From the NCBI GenBank assembly GCA_963833115.1, contig CAWHWS010000002.1, positions 620,001 to 684,000 of the forward strand: DNA of 64,000 nt. Direction: 5' to 3'. The translations under genes and the position numbers were made by a program. Positions 52,646 through 61,283 of the stretch are shown here, in pieces (the first letter of the stretch is position 1; each line of letters starts with the position of its first letter). The DNA is from Hasllibacter sp963833115. Its GTDB lineage: Bacteria > Pseudomonadota > Alphaproteobacteria > Rhodobacterales > Rhodobacteraceae. Below the pieces are notes generated by a model. It was not told the DNA's origin, searched no databases, and saw only the letters and a list, made by a program, of their open reading frames with translations.

Positions 52646-53390
52646 TCGTGACGTAGTTCACCGAGAGGTCGCGATCGGACATCTTCCAGTCCCAGCGCGG
52701 GATGTCGAAGACGAAGCCCTGCCGGTCGACGGGATCGAGCCCCGCGCCGCGCAGGAGCTCGTAGAGCTCGTCCGGCGTGATGAACTTGGACCATTCGTGC
52801 GTGCCCTTCGGAAGCCAGCGCATGACCTGCTCGGCGCCGACGATGGCGAAGAGGTAGGATTTGGCGTTCCGGTTGATCGTGGAGCACGTCATCACGCCGC
52901 CGGGGCGAAGGAGGTCCCGGCACGCCCGGAGGTAGGCCGCCGGGTCCGAGACGTGCTCGACCACCTCCATGTTGAGGATCGCGTCGAAGCTCTCGCCGGC
53001 CGCGGCCAGCGCCTCGGCGGTCGTGGCACGGTAGTCGATGTCGAGGCCGGACGCCTGCGCGTGCAGGCGCGCGACGGGGATGTTGCGCTCGGCCGCGTCG
53101 GCGCCGACCACCTCGGCGCCCAGCCGGGCCATCGGCTCGCACAGGAGCCCGCCGCCGCAGCCGATGTCGAGGATGCGCAGCCCCTCGAAGGGCCGGGGCG
53201 CCGAGCGGTCGCGGCCATGCTCGGCCGCGATCTGCGCCGTCACGTATTCGAGGCGCACGGGGTTCATCATGTGGAGCGGCTTGAACATCCCGTCCGGGTC
53301 CCACCACGCCTCGGCCATGGCCTGGAACTTGGCGATCTCGCCAGGGTCGATGGTGGTGCCGGCCGTCGCGGCCGCGGCATCTGCCTGCAT
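52626..53390 (-). CDS. ubiG: UbiG, bifunctional ubiquinone O-methyltransferase
   Basis: A 254-residue SAM-dependent enzyme for both O-methylations of ubiquinone synthesis. It has AEAWWDPDGMFKPLHMMNPVR, the SAM motif ILDIGCGGGLLCEPMARLGA, LNMEVVEHV and TINRNAKSY. ATG 53390 is chosen because AAAGGAG lies 7 bases upstream; an earlier in-frame start adds residues not seen in the family. The last codons (RRPA) and the stop lie within the fourth copy of the 27-bp repeat, so repeat expansion reached the gene end. It is divergent from the proline iminopeptidase gene. Confidence 0.94.
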   Translation of the reverse strand: MQADAAAATAGTTIDPGEIAKFQAMAEAWWDPDGMFKPLHMMNPVRLEYVTAQIAAEHGRDRSAPRPFEGLRILDIGCGGGLLCEPMARLGAEVVGADAAERNIPVARLHAQASGLDIDYRATTAEALAAAGESFDAILNMEVVEHVSDPAAYLRACRDLLRPGGVMTCSTINRNAKSYLFAIVGAEQVMRWLPKGTHEWSKFITPDELYELLRGAGLDPVDRQGFVFDIPRWDWKMSDRDLSVNYVTTSRRPA

Positions 53391-53454
53391 CGCTGATCTC
53401 CTTTGCGCCATGCGCCCCCTGCCCGCGGCGCGCCGAGCCGCTATATAGGCCGCG

Positions 53455-54444
53455 ATGGACCCGTTGACCTCCCGCCGTGCGCCGCACCAGCTCTACCCGC
53501 CGGTCGATCCGTTCGACCAGCGGATGATGGACGTGCCCGGCGGGCACCGTCTCTACGTCGAGCAGTGCGGCGCGCCCGGTGGGGTGCCGGTGGTCGTGCT
53601 GCATGGCGGGCCGGGCGGCGGGTGCAGCCCCGTGATGCGGCGCTATTTCGACCCCTCGATCTACCGGGTGATCCTGTTCGACCAGCGCGGCTGCGGGCGC
53701 TCGCGCCCCCATGCCAGCGTGGAGGAGAACACCACATGGCACCTGGTCGACGACATCGAGCGCATCCGCGCGGCCCTCGGGATCGAGCGCTGGATCGTGT
53801 TCGGCGGCTCCTGGGGCGCCACGCTGGCCCTGGCCTACGCGCAGGCCCATCCCGAAGCGGCCGCGCGCCTGATCCTGCGGGGCGTGTTCCTCGCCACGCG
53901 GCGCGAGCTCGACTGGTTCTACGGCGGCGGCGCGGGGCAGTTCTGGCCCGATCTCTGGGCGCGGTTCCTGGAGCCCCTGCCCGAGGCGGAGCGCGGCGAT
54001 CCGATCGCGGCCTACGGCCGGCGCCTGTTCTCCGGCAACATGATGGAGGAGACCCGCTTCGCGCGCGCCTGGGCGGCCTGGGAGAACGCGCTCGCCTCGA
54101 TCGCCAATGACGGCGCGCCGGGCGAGAGCCCCGGAGAGTACGCCCGCGCCTTCGCCCGGCTCGAGAACCATTACTTCCGCCACCGCGCCTTCATGCGCGA
54201 GGATGGGCAGCTCCTCACGGACGCGCACCGCATGGCGGGCATCCCCGGCTTCGTAGTGCAGGGGCGTTATGACATGATCTGTCCGCCCGCCTCGGCCTGG
54301 GCGCTGGCAGAGGTCTGGGATTGCGAGCTTCGTATCGTCGCGCGGGCGGGACATGCGCTCAGCGAGGGCGGCATCACCGCCGCCCTCGTGGACGAGACGA
54401 ACCGTCTGCGCGATTTCGGCGAGGTCCGTCGGCTCGCCTCCTAA
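53455..54444 (+). CDS. pip: Proline iminopeptidase
   Basis: A 329-residue alpha/beta hydrolase that removes N-terminal proline from peptides. It has the oxyanion motif HGGPGGGCSP, FDQRGCGRSRPH, the nucleophile elbow GGSWGATLAL, the Asp in QGRYDMICP and the His in ARAGHALSE. Length and motifs match the S33 family. Its stop overlaps the stop of the convergent FAH-family gene by 4 bp. Confidence 0.93.
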   Translation: MDPLTSRRAPHQLYPPVDPFDQRMMDVPGGHRLYVEQCGAPGGVPVVVLHGGPGGGCSPVMRRYFDPSIYRVILFDQRGCGRSRPHASVEENTTWHLVDDIERIRAALGIERWIVFGGSWGATLALAYAQAHPEAAARLILRGVFLATRRELDWFYGGGAGQFWPDLWARFLEPLPEAERGDPIAAYGRRLFSGNMMEETRFARAWAAWENALASIANDGAPGESPGEYARAFARLENHYFRHRAFMREDGQLLTDAHRMAGIPGFVVQGRYDMICPPASAWALAEVWDCELRIVARAGHALSEGGITAALVDETNRLRDFGEVRRLAS

Positions 54445-55373
54445 TCGCCCCGCGCGTCCACCACGGGGTTGCGCAGGACGCCGATCCCCTCGACGCCGCA
54501 CTCGATCACGTCGCCGGGCCACATCCATTCCTGCGGGTCGCGCCCCGCGCCCACGCCCGCGGGCGTGCCCGTGGCGATGACGTCGCCGGGCTCCAATGTC
54601 ATTCCCTGGCTGAGGTCGGCGATGAGCTGCGGCACGTTGAAGAGGAGGAGCTTCGTGTTCGCGCGCTGCTTCTCCTCGCCGTTCTTGGTGAGCCAGAGGT
54701 CGAGCACGTGGGGGTCCGGGATCGCGTCGGCGGTGACGATGCAGGGCCCCATCGGCGCGAACCCGTCCATCCCCTTGGAGAAGATCCACTGACCGGCTCG
54801 CCGGTTATCGCGCGCCGATATGTCGTTGATGACGGTGTAGCCGAAGACGTGGGCGAGCGCGTCCTCCTCGGCCACGCGCCAGGCGCGGCGGCCGATGATC
54901 ACGCCGAGCTCGACCTCCCAGTCGAGCTGCTGGGTGACGTCGCCGTCGTGGCGGATGGGGTCGCCGGGGCCGATCACGGCGGTGGGCGGCTTGGAGAAGA
55001 CGACCGGCTGCTGCGGCAGGGCGTTTTCGGTATCGAGGGCGCGGGCGCTCTCGGCCACGTGCTCGGTGTAGTTGAGGCCGATGCCGAACACGTTCTTGCG
55101 CGGGCGCGGGATGGGCGCGAGCAGACGCGCGTTGTCCGCCCAGACGGAGACGCCGGCGGGGCGCTCGCCGTCCGTCTCCTCGACCGCGCGGGCGAGGGCC
55201 GCCCAGGCGTCCGGCCCCATGTCGATCAGCTCGAGCATGGTGGCGGGGAACGCCTCGCCGACGATCTGGCCCAGGGCCTCGGCGTCGACGATCACCTCGC
55301 CGGCATCCGTGGGGTGCAGCACCCCGAGGCGCCCGGCGCCGTCCGCGCCGAGCCTGTAGGTCACGAGTTTCAT
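54441..55373 (-). CDS. Fumarylacetoacetate hydrolase-family protein
   Basis: A 310-residue FAH-fold enzyme. It has the metal-binding Glu pair in DWEVELGVIIG, the substrate loop NVFGIGLNYTEHV and the C-terminal DVIATGTPAGVGAG. Such enzymes cleave C-C bonds in 1,3-dicarbonyl compounds: fumarylpyruvate in gentisate breakdown, or ring-fission products of other aromatics. It is the last gene of the long minus-strand catabolic run, 10 bp after the gentisate-type dioxygenase, which points to fumarylpyruvate or maleylpyruvate hydrolysis. No maleylpyruvate isomerase is seen in the window. Confidence 0.88.
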   Translation of the reverse strand: MKLVTYRLGADGAGRLGVLHPTDAGEVIVDAEALGQIVGEAFPATMLELIDMGPDAWAALARAVEETDGERPAGVSVWADNARLLAPIPRPRKNVFGIGLNYTEHVAESARALDTENALPQQPVVFSKPPTAVIGPGDPIRHDGDVTQQLDWEVELGVIIGRRAWRVAEEDALAHVFGYTVINDISARDNRRAGQWIFSKGMDGFAPMGPCIVTADAIPDPHVLDLWLTKNGEEKQRANTKLLLFNVPQLIADLSQGMTLEPGDVIATGTPAGVGAGRDPQEWMWPGDVIECGVEGIGVLRNPVVDARGD

Positions 55374-55383
55374 CCGAGTATCC

Positions 55384-56496
55384 TTATGCGGCTATCTCTT
55401 GGTGCCCGCCGTTCTCGTCCAGCGCCTCCTCGGCGTAGAAGCCGAGCTTGCGCATGACGGGCATGTCGTTGAACTGGAAGAGGACGGCGTCGTCGGACGC
55501 GCTCGCGTTGGCGTGCTCGTGCCAGGTCCAGGGCGGCACGCAGAAGATGTCCTTCTCCGTCCAGTCGAAGCGCTTGCCGTCGATGACCGAATGGCCCGAG
55601 CCCTTGGCGACCTGATAGACGACGTTGCCCGTGTGGCGGTGGGCGCGCGTCGCCTCCCCGGCGCGGAGCATCTGCATCGCCGCGCCCATGGTGAGCATCG
55701 GATCGCCCCCGGTCTGCGGGTTCACGTAGCGCATCATCACGCCGTCATAGGGCGAGCCGTCGGTGACCTTGGCGTAGTTCAGCAAGGCCTCGTAGGTCGG
55801 CTCCCACCGATAGGCCATGAGGGGCGAATAGGGCTTGTCCCACTTGTCGAGCTCGGGCTTGAGCCCCGGCGCGCCGTAGCTGAGCGGGCTGTCGTTCACC
55901 GGCAGGTTGGTCGACTGATGGTCGTTCGGATGCACGGCGTAGAAATTCGCCTCCAGCGCGTTGGTGAGGGGGATGTCGAGCCCGTCCTGCCAGATGCAGT
56001 CGGTGCCGTCCGCCTCGATCCCGTGCTCGTGCCAGCTCCCGTTGGGGGTCAGCACGAAGTCGCGCGCGCCGAGCGTGATCTTGTGCCCGTCGACGATGGT
56101 GTAGGCGCCGGACCCCTCCATGATGAAGCGCAGCGCGGAGGCGGCATGCTTGTGCGCCCCGGCCCGCTCGCCGGCCTTCATCACCTGCAGCCCGGAGAAC
56201 AACCAGCCGCAGGCGGCGCTCACGTCCGTGCGCCGCGGGTTGCGCAGGTAGACGACGCGGCGGCCCGCATCCTCCGGGCGCACCAGGTCGATGGCGCGCA
56301 GGACCTCGTGGCGCAGGTCCTTCCAGCGCCAGAGCACGGGCGCGGACTTGGGCGTCGGCTCCCAGGGCTCGATGTCGTTGGCGACGGTCCAGAGCGCGCC
56401 GGTGTCGATGCGCGCCAGGTCGGCATAGTAGGCCTCCAGCTCGGGCGTGTCCTTGACGCGGGCGCGGCCGAGCATCGTGTCGTCATGCTTGGTCAT
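55384..56496 (-). CDS. Gentisate 1,2-dioxygenase-like bicupin ring-cleavage enzyme
   Basis: A 370-residue double-cupin protein. The first cupin has the metal ligands in AGAHKHAASALRFIMEG and WHEHG; the second in AHRHTGNVVYQVAKG and TWHEHAN. This is the gentisate 1,2-dioxygenase family, whose members also open salicylate, 1-hydroxy-2-naphthoate or 5-substituted anthranilates. The 3' end lies 10 bp before the FAH-family gene, giving the usual dioxygenase-hydrolase pair. Its start overlaps the nitrilase 3' end by 14 bp. Substrate cannot be told from sequence; the kynA and CoA-ligase genes suggest a 2-aminobenzoate-derived ring. Confidence 0.87.
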   Translation of the reverse strand: MTKHDDTMLGRARVKDTPELEAYYADLARIDTGALWTVANDIEPWEPTPKSAPVLWRWKDLRHEVLRAIDLVRPEDAGRRVVYLRNPRRTDVSAACGWLFSGLQVMKAGERAGAHKHAASALRFIMEGSGAYTIVDGHKITLGARDFVLTPNGSWHEHGIEADGTDCIWQDGLDIPLTNALEANFYAVHPNDHQSTNLPVNDSPLSYGAPGLKPELDKWDKPYSPLMAYRWEPTYEALLNYAKVTDGSPYDGVMMRYVNPQTGGDPMLTMGAAMQMLRAGEATRAHRHTGNVVYQVAKGSGHSVIDGKRFDWTEKDIFCVPPWTWHEHANASASDDAVLFQFNDMPVMRKLGFYAEEALDENGGHQEIAA

Positions 56497-57514
56497 GGTC
56501 GTCTCCTATCGGCTGGGCGAGGGGTTCGGCGGCGGGGTCGTGCGCATGCAGGGGCGCGCGGGCGGAGCGGTCGAGCGAGAGGCGCAGCACGTCGAAGCGG
56601 TTGTAGTGGCCGGTGACGTCGTGCATCTGCCGCGGCTGGATGCAGCGGTTGAGGTCGATCTCGGCGGTGACGATCCCGTCCTCGTCGGTGATGCCGTCGA
56701 TGGCGCGCCCGTCGGGGCCGATGATGCCCGACCATGCGGATTGCTTGCGCTCCAGCAGGTCGCGGGCGTCGGGGCGCAGCTCCTCCATCGCGGTGATGAT
56801 CTCCTCGGAGATGGTGGAGGTCGCGGTGACGGTGAACACCTTGCCCTCGAAGCTGTGGGCCTGCCCGCGCAGGCGGATCGCCTCGGCCATGTCGTAGTCC
56901 TTGGGCGCCACGGGCAATGAGATGTAGCTCGCGGCGTGCACCAGCTCGCCCTGCGCGAGGAGGGCGAAGCGTGCGAGGGCGTTGGTGTTCTCCCCGCAGG
57001 CGAGGCCGCCCAGGGGGCCGATGGCGGTCTGGTGGACGCGCAGGCCCTCCCCGTCGCCGCCCGTCCAGGTGAGCTTCTCGGCCCAGGTGGGCACCAGCTT
57101 GCGGTGACGGCCGAGGATGGCGCCGTCCGGCCCGATGAAGACGAGCGTGTTCCAGAGCGTGCCGAGGGAGACGGTGCTCCGCTCGTCGATGCCGATGACG
57201 ACGTGCACGCGGTGCCGGGCGGCGGCGCGGCGAACGATGTCGATCTCCGGCCCCGGCAGGTAGACCGACGCCTTGACCAGCCGCTCGAACCAGGGACCGC
57301 CCGTCACCGGGTCGGTGATCCAGTTCCAGTAGGGGTAGCCGGGGACGAACACCTCGGGGAAGACGACGAGCGTCGCGCCGCGGCCCGCGGCCTCGGCGAT
57401 GAGGTCCGCGGCGCGGGCCGCGGAGGCGGCGGCGTCCAGGAAGACGGGCGCGGCCTGCACCGCGGCGGCGATGAAGACGGGCAGCTCGGACGGGAAGGGC
57501 GGGGGGACGTGCAT
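56483..57514 (-). CDS. Nitrilase
   Basis: A 343-residue nitrilase of the aliphatic/arylacetonitrile branch. The catalytic triad is Glu54 (FPEVFVPGYP), Lys139 (GRHRKLVPTWAEK) and Cys173 (LACGENTN). These enzymes hydrolyse nitriles directly to acids and ammonia; arylacetonitrilases act on indole-3-acetonitrile and phenylacetonitrile. It is co-oriented and overlapping with the dioxygenase downstream and 9 bp after the thioesterase, so it belongs to the same operon. Conversion of a plant nitrile into an aromatic acid for the pathway is possible but inferred. Confidence 0.88.
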   Translation of the reverse strand: MHVPPPFPSELPVFIAAAVQAAPVFLDAAASAARAADLIAEAAGRGATLVVFPEVFVPGYPYWNWITDPVTGGPWFERLVKASVYLPGPEIDIVRRAAARHRVHVVIGIDERSTVSLGTLWNTLVFIGPDGAILGRHRKLVPTWAEKLTWTGGDGEGLRVHQTAIGPLGGLACGENTNALARFALLAQGELVHAASYISLPVAPKDYDMAEAIRLRGQAHSFEGKVFTVTATSTISEEIITAMEELRPDARDLLERKQSAWSGIIGPDGRAIDGITDEDGIVTAEIDLNRCIQPRQMHDVTGHYNRFDVLRLSLDRSARAPLHAHDPAAEPLAQPIGDDHDQA

Positions 57515-57523
57515 GGAGGCTCC

Positions 57524-57943
57524 TCAGGCGGGATCGGGGACGAGGCGGGCCGCGGCCGCGCGGATCGCGTCGGGCCAGCGCTCCGGACGGCCGGCGCGGT
57601 CGATGTGCACGAGGGTGGAGGCCGCGGTGAAGCGGGGCTCCCCGGCGCAGGCGGCGGCGAGCGCCATGTCCATGCTCGCGCCGCCGACGCGGGTGGGCGC
57701 GGCGGTGAGGGTGAGGACGTCCCCGTGGCGGGACGGCGCGTGGAACGTCGCCTGGATGGTCGCCGTGGGGACCCCGTGGGTCCGCAGCAGCACCTCGAAG
57801 GGGGCGCCGAGGGCCGCGTCGAAGAAGGCTTCCACCAAGTCGTTCATCATCTCGAAATAGCGCGGGTAGAAGACGATGCCCGCGGGGTCGCAGTGCTTGA
57901 ACAGCACCTTCTGCTCCATGGCGAAGGGGTCAGACGCCGACAT
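57524..57943 (-). CDS. 4-hydroxybenzoyl-CoA thioesterase-like (hotdog) thioesterase
   Basis: A 139-residue hotdog-fold enzyme. The active-site motif HCDPAGIVFYPRYFEMMND, with the catalytic Asp, is typical of 4-hydroxybenzoyl-CoA thioesterases. It would release an aromatic acid from its CoA ester, for example gentisyl-CoA or a hydroxylated 2-aminobenzoyl-CoA, before ring cleavage. It overlaps livF by 14 bp and precedes the nitrilase by 9 bp. Its presence with a CoA ligase and a gentisate-type dioxygenase supports a CoA-dependent hydroxylation route. Confidence 0.88.
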   Translation of the reverse strand: MSASDPFAMEQKVLFKHCDPAGIVFYPRYFEMMNDLVEAFFDAALGAPFEVLLRTHGVPTATIQATFHAPSRHGDVLTLTAAPTRVGGASMDMALAAACAGEPRFTAASTLVHIDRAGRPERWPDAIRAAAARLVPDPA

Positions 57944-58619
57944 GGGATTCCGCCAGCTCGGGGGTGAGGGCGCGCATCTCGCCGGTCCACACGGTCTCGC
58001 CCCGGGCGAGGATCACGGCGCGGTCGGCGATGCGGCGCAGCTCGCGCAGGGATTTGTCCACGAGGAGGATCGCCATGCCCGTCTGCGACTTCACGCGGGC
58101 GATCGCGGCCCAGATTTCGGCCCGCACGAGGGGGGCCAGCCCCTCGGTCGCCTCGTCGAGGATCAGGAGGCGGGGATTGGTCATCAGGGCGCGGGCGATG
58201 GCGACCATCTGCTGCTCGCCGCCCGAGAGGGTCGCGGCGGATTGTCCTTGCCGCTCCTCCAGCCGGGGGAAGAGGGCGAAGGCCGCCGCGGCGTCCCAGT
58301 GCCCGGGGCGGGCGGCGGCGGTCAGGTTCTCCATCACCGTGAGGTTCGCAAAGCAGCGCCGCCCCTCGGGCACGAGGCCGATGCCCCCTCGCGCGGCGCG
58401 GTGCGAGGGCAGGCCGGCCATGTCGGCGCCGTCCCAGAGGATGCGCCCGCCATCGGGCGCCAGCATCCGGCAGATGCACTTGATCGTGGTCGACTTACCC
58501 ATGCCGTTGCGGCCCATGAGCGCCACGACCTCGCCCTCGCCGACCTCCAGCGAGGCGCCGAACAGCGCCTGCGTCGCCCCGTAGGCGGCGGTCACGTCCT
58601 CGACTCGCAGCAGGGTCAT
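57930..58619 (-). CDS. livF: Branched-chain amino acid-type ABC transporter ATPase LivF
   Basis: A 229-residue ATPase. It has Walker A GRNGMGKSTTI, signature LSGGEQQMVAIARAL, Walker B LLILDEATEGLAP, and YG.TQAL near the N-terminus, as in LivF. It pairs with LivG on the LivHM permease. The ATG overlaps the livG stop (ATGA). The ligand is probably an aromatic acid or amino acid rather than leucine, judging from the catabolic genes around it. Confidence 0.92.
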   Translation of the reverse strand: MTLLRVEDVTAAYGATQALFGASLEVGEGEVVALMGRNGMGKSTTIKCICRMLAPDGGRILWDGADMAGLPSHRAARGGIGLVPEGRRCFANLTVMENLTAAARPGHWDAAAAFALFPRLEERQGQSAATLSGGEQQMVAIARALMTNPRLLILDEATEGLAPLVRAEIWAAIARVKSQTGMAILLVDKSLRELRRIADRAVILARGETVWTGEMRALTPELAESHVGV

Positions 58620-59365
58620 GCCGCGTCCTCCTCGCCCAGGTAGGCCGCGCGCACGGCCGGGTCGGCGCGGACCTCCGCCACCGTGCCGGACGCGATGATC
58701 TCGCCGTAGACCAGCACGCTGATCCGGTCGGCCAGGGCGAACACCGCGTCCATGTCGTGCTCCACCAGCAGGATCGGCGCCTCGCGCTTCAGCTCGGCGA
58801 GGAGGGCGGTGATCTCCGCCGCGCCCTCGGCGCCGAGGCCCGCCATCGGCTCGTCGAGCAGGAAGACGCGCGGGCGCAGCGCGAGGGCCATGGCGAGCTC
58901 CAGCCGGCGTCGCTCGCCATGGGCCAGCGCGGCGGCCTCCACCTCCATGCGGCCGCCCAGGTGCGTGCGGTCGGCATGCCTCTCCGCCTCGGCGATCAGG
59001 GCGCCCTCGGAGCGCCACCCGCGCAGGGCGCGGAAGCCGATCCGGTCGCGGCCGATCAGGGCGAGCATCACGTTCTGGCGCACCGTGAACTCCGGGATCA
59101 CCGCCGACACCTGGAAGCTGCGCCCCAGCCCGGCGCGGGCGCGGCGCGCCGTCGAGAGGCGCGTGACGTCCCGCCCGCCCAGCTGCACGGTGCCCGAATC
59201 GGGCCGCAGCCCGCCGGAGATCTGCTTGATGAGGGTCGACTTCCCGGCCCCGTTCGGCCCGATCAGCGCGTGGATCGTGCCGGCCTCCAGCTCGAGCGAC
59301 ACGTCGCGGGACGCCGTGACGGCGCCGAAGGACTTGGTGATCCCGCGCACCGACAGGACGCTCAT
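58616..59365 (-). CDS. livG: Branched-chain amino acid-type ABC transporter ATPase LivG
   Basis: A 249-residue ATPase. It has Walker A GPNGAGKSTLI, signature LAHGERRRLELAMAL, Walker B VFLLDEPMAGLG and the LivG-typical GRSFQVSAVIPEFTV. It overlaps livF downstream and livM upstream by 4 bp each, showing tight co-translation in a livKHMGF operon. Confidence 0.92.
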   Translation of the reverse strand: MSVLSVRGITKSFGAVTASRDVSLELEAGTIHALIGPNGAGKSTLIKQISGGLRPDSGTVQLGGRDVTRLSTARRARAGLGRSFQVSAVIPEFTVRQNVMLALIGRDRIGFRALRGWRSEGALIAEAERHADRTHLGGRMEVEAAALAHGERRRLELAMALALRPRVFLLDEPMAGLGAEGAAEITALLAELKREAPILLVEHDMDAVFALADRISVLVYGEIIASGTVAEVRADPAVRAAYLGEEDAA

Positions 59366-60330
59366 GCCGCGCGCCCCCGCCCGAGCGTGCCGACGATCCC
59401 GCCCCGCGCGAAGAGGACCACGCCCAGGAGGACCGCGCCCAGGTACATCAGCCAGTAGTCGCTGACCCCGCCGAGCATGTGCTCCAGCAGGACGAAGACG
59501 CAGGCCCCCGCGACCGGCCCAGTCAGGCGTGCGACCCCGCCGAGGATGACGAAGATCATGATCTCGCCGGAGATCTGCCAGGAGAACATGGTCGGCGCGA
59601 CGAAGCGGTTGAGGTCGGCGAAGAGCGCGCCCGCGAGCCCGGTGATCATGCCCGAGAGGACGAAGGCCGTGAGGCGCAGGCGGAACACGTCGAGCCCCAC
59701 CGTCTCGGCCCGCTCGGGCGACTGGCGGAGCGCGTTGAGGGCGAGCCCGAACGGCGAGGCGCGCAGCAGCGCCACCAGGAGGATCACCGCCAGGAGCACC
59801 CCGTAGGCGAGGCCGAAGAACTGGATCGGCTGCAGCGTGTTCAGCCCGGGGAAGGCGTTGCGCGTGAAGATCAGGATGCCGTCCTCGCCGCCGTAGCGCT
59901 GCCAGGAGATGGCGAACTGGTAGAACATCTGGCTGAACGCCAGGGTGATCATGATAAAGTAGACGCCGGAGGTCCGCAGGCTCAATGCGCCGATCACCAG
60001 GGCCGCGACGCCAGAGGCGAGGACCGCGACGAGCCAGATGACGGGCATGGCGTTGGTGCCCGGCAGGCCGGCGATCACGGGGGTGTAGTCCTGCGCGTGG
60101 CTGGCGAGGATGCCCATCGCGTAGCCGCCGATGCCGAAGAAGGCCGAGTGCCCGAAGCTGACCAGCCCCCCGTAGCCCAGCGCGAGGTTCAGGCCGACGC
60201 CCGCGAGCGCGAAGATGGCGGCCTTGGTCGCGAGCGTGACGGTGAAGAGCTCGCCGGCCAGGTGCGCCTGCAGGGCGACGAGGCCGAGGCCCGCCAGGAT
60301 GACGGCGTTGAGGATGCGGATCGGGATCAT
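59362..60330 (-). CDS. livM: Branched-chain amino acid-type ABC transporter permease LivM
   Basis: A 322-residue membrane protein with about nine helices. The conserved start is NLALGYGGLVSFGHSAFFGIGGYA and the EAA-like loop ALRQSPERAETVGLDVF. It partners LivH. The ATG at 60330 overlaps the livH stop, and its own stop overlaps livG. Confidence 0.92.
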   Translation of the reverse strand: MIPIRILNAVILAGLGLVALQAHLAGELFTVTLATKAAIFALAGVGLNLALGYGGLVSFGHSAFFGIGGYAMGILASHAQDYTPVIAGLPGTNAMPVIWLVAVLASGVAALVIGALSLRTSGVYFIMITLAFSQMFYQFAISWQRYGGEDGILIFTRNAFPGLNTLQPIQFFGLAYGVLLAVILLVALLRASPFGLALNALRQSPERAETVGLDVFRLRLTAFVLSGMITGLAGALFADLNRFVAPTMFSWQISGEIMIFVILGGVARLTGPVAGACVFVLLEHMLGGVSDYWLMYLGAVLLGVVLFARGGIVGTLGRGRAA

Positions 60331-61235
60331 GCCGCCGCCCCGAAGAGGCCGGTCGGCCGCGCCAGGAGCACGCCCGCCATCAGCACGTAGATCATCATCG
60401 AGGCGAGGATCGCGCCCGCGTCGCGCGTGCCGCCCAGCGCCTCGATCGCGCCGGGCAGGAGGAAGCCGCCCAGCGTGTCGGTGAGCCCGACGAGCAGCGC
60501 GCCGACGAAGGCGCCGCGGATCGAGCCGATGCCGCCGATGACGATGGTCACGAAGGCGAGGATCAGCACCGGCTCGCCCATCCCGACCTGCACCGACTGC
60601 AACGTGCCGACGAGCGCGCCCGCGAGCCCGGCGAGGCCCGCGCCGAGCGCGAAGACGATGGTGTAGAGCCGCCGGATGTCGACGCCGAGCGCGGCGATCA
60701 TCTCGCGGTCCGATTCCCCCGCCCGGATGCGGATGCCCAGCCGGGTCCGCGTGACGAGCACCCACAGGCCGAGCGCCACGGCGATCCCGACCCCGATCAG
60801 CGCCAGCCGGTAGGCCGGGTAGAGGACGCCGCCGGGCAGCATCACGGGGCCCGCGAGCCAGGACGGCACGTTGAGGTAGAGCGGGAAGGAGCCGAACAGC
60901 ATCCGCGTCCCTTCCGAGAAGACGAGGATGAGGGCGAAGGTCGCCAGCACCTGGTCGAGGTGGTCGCGGTCGTAGAGCCGGCGGATCACGCCGACCTCGA
61001 CCACCGCGCCCGCCGCCGCCGCAGCCGCGATGGACGCCGCCACGGCGAGGAGGAAGCTGCCCGTCAGGCCCGCGACGGTGGCCGCCGCGAAGGCGCCGAC
61101 CATGAAGAGCGAGCCGTGCGCGAGGTTGATGAGGCCCATCACCCCGAACACCAGCGTCAGCCCCGCCGCCATCAGGAAGAGCATCACGCCCAGCTGGACG
61201 CCGTTCAGGAGCTGTTCGAGGAGGAGGACGGACAT
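60327..61235 (-). CDS. livH: Branched-chain amino acid-type ABC transporter permease LivH
   Basis: A 302-residue membrane protein with eight or so helices. It has the LivH signatures LTLVFGVMGLINLAHGSLFM and IRAGESDREMIAALGVDIRR, and a conserved IGGIGSIRGA loop. It begins 48 bp after the substrate-binding protein gene and overlaps livM. Confidence 0.92.
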   Translation of the reverse strand: MSVLLLEQLLNGVQLGVMLFLMAAGLTLVFGVMGLINLAHGSLFMVGAFAAATVAGLTGSFLLAVAASIAAAAAAGAVVEVGVIRRLYDRDHLDQVLATFALILVFSEGTRMLFGSFPLYLNVPSWLAGPVMLPGGVLYPAYRLALIGVGIAVALGLWVLVTRTRLGIRIRAGESDREMIAALGVDIRRLYTIVFALGAGLAGLAGALVGTLQSVQVGMGEPVLILAFVTIVIGGIGSIRGAFVGALLVGLTDTLGGFLLPGAIEALGGTRDAGAILASMMIYVLMAGVLLARPTGLFGAAA

Positions 61236-61283
61236 GGAACCTCGGCGTTGGGTCGGGGGGCCGCGCCGGCCCCCCGAGGCCGC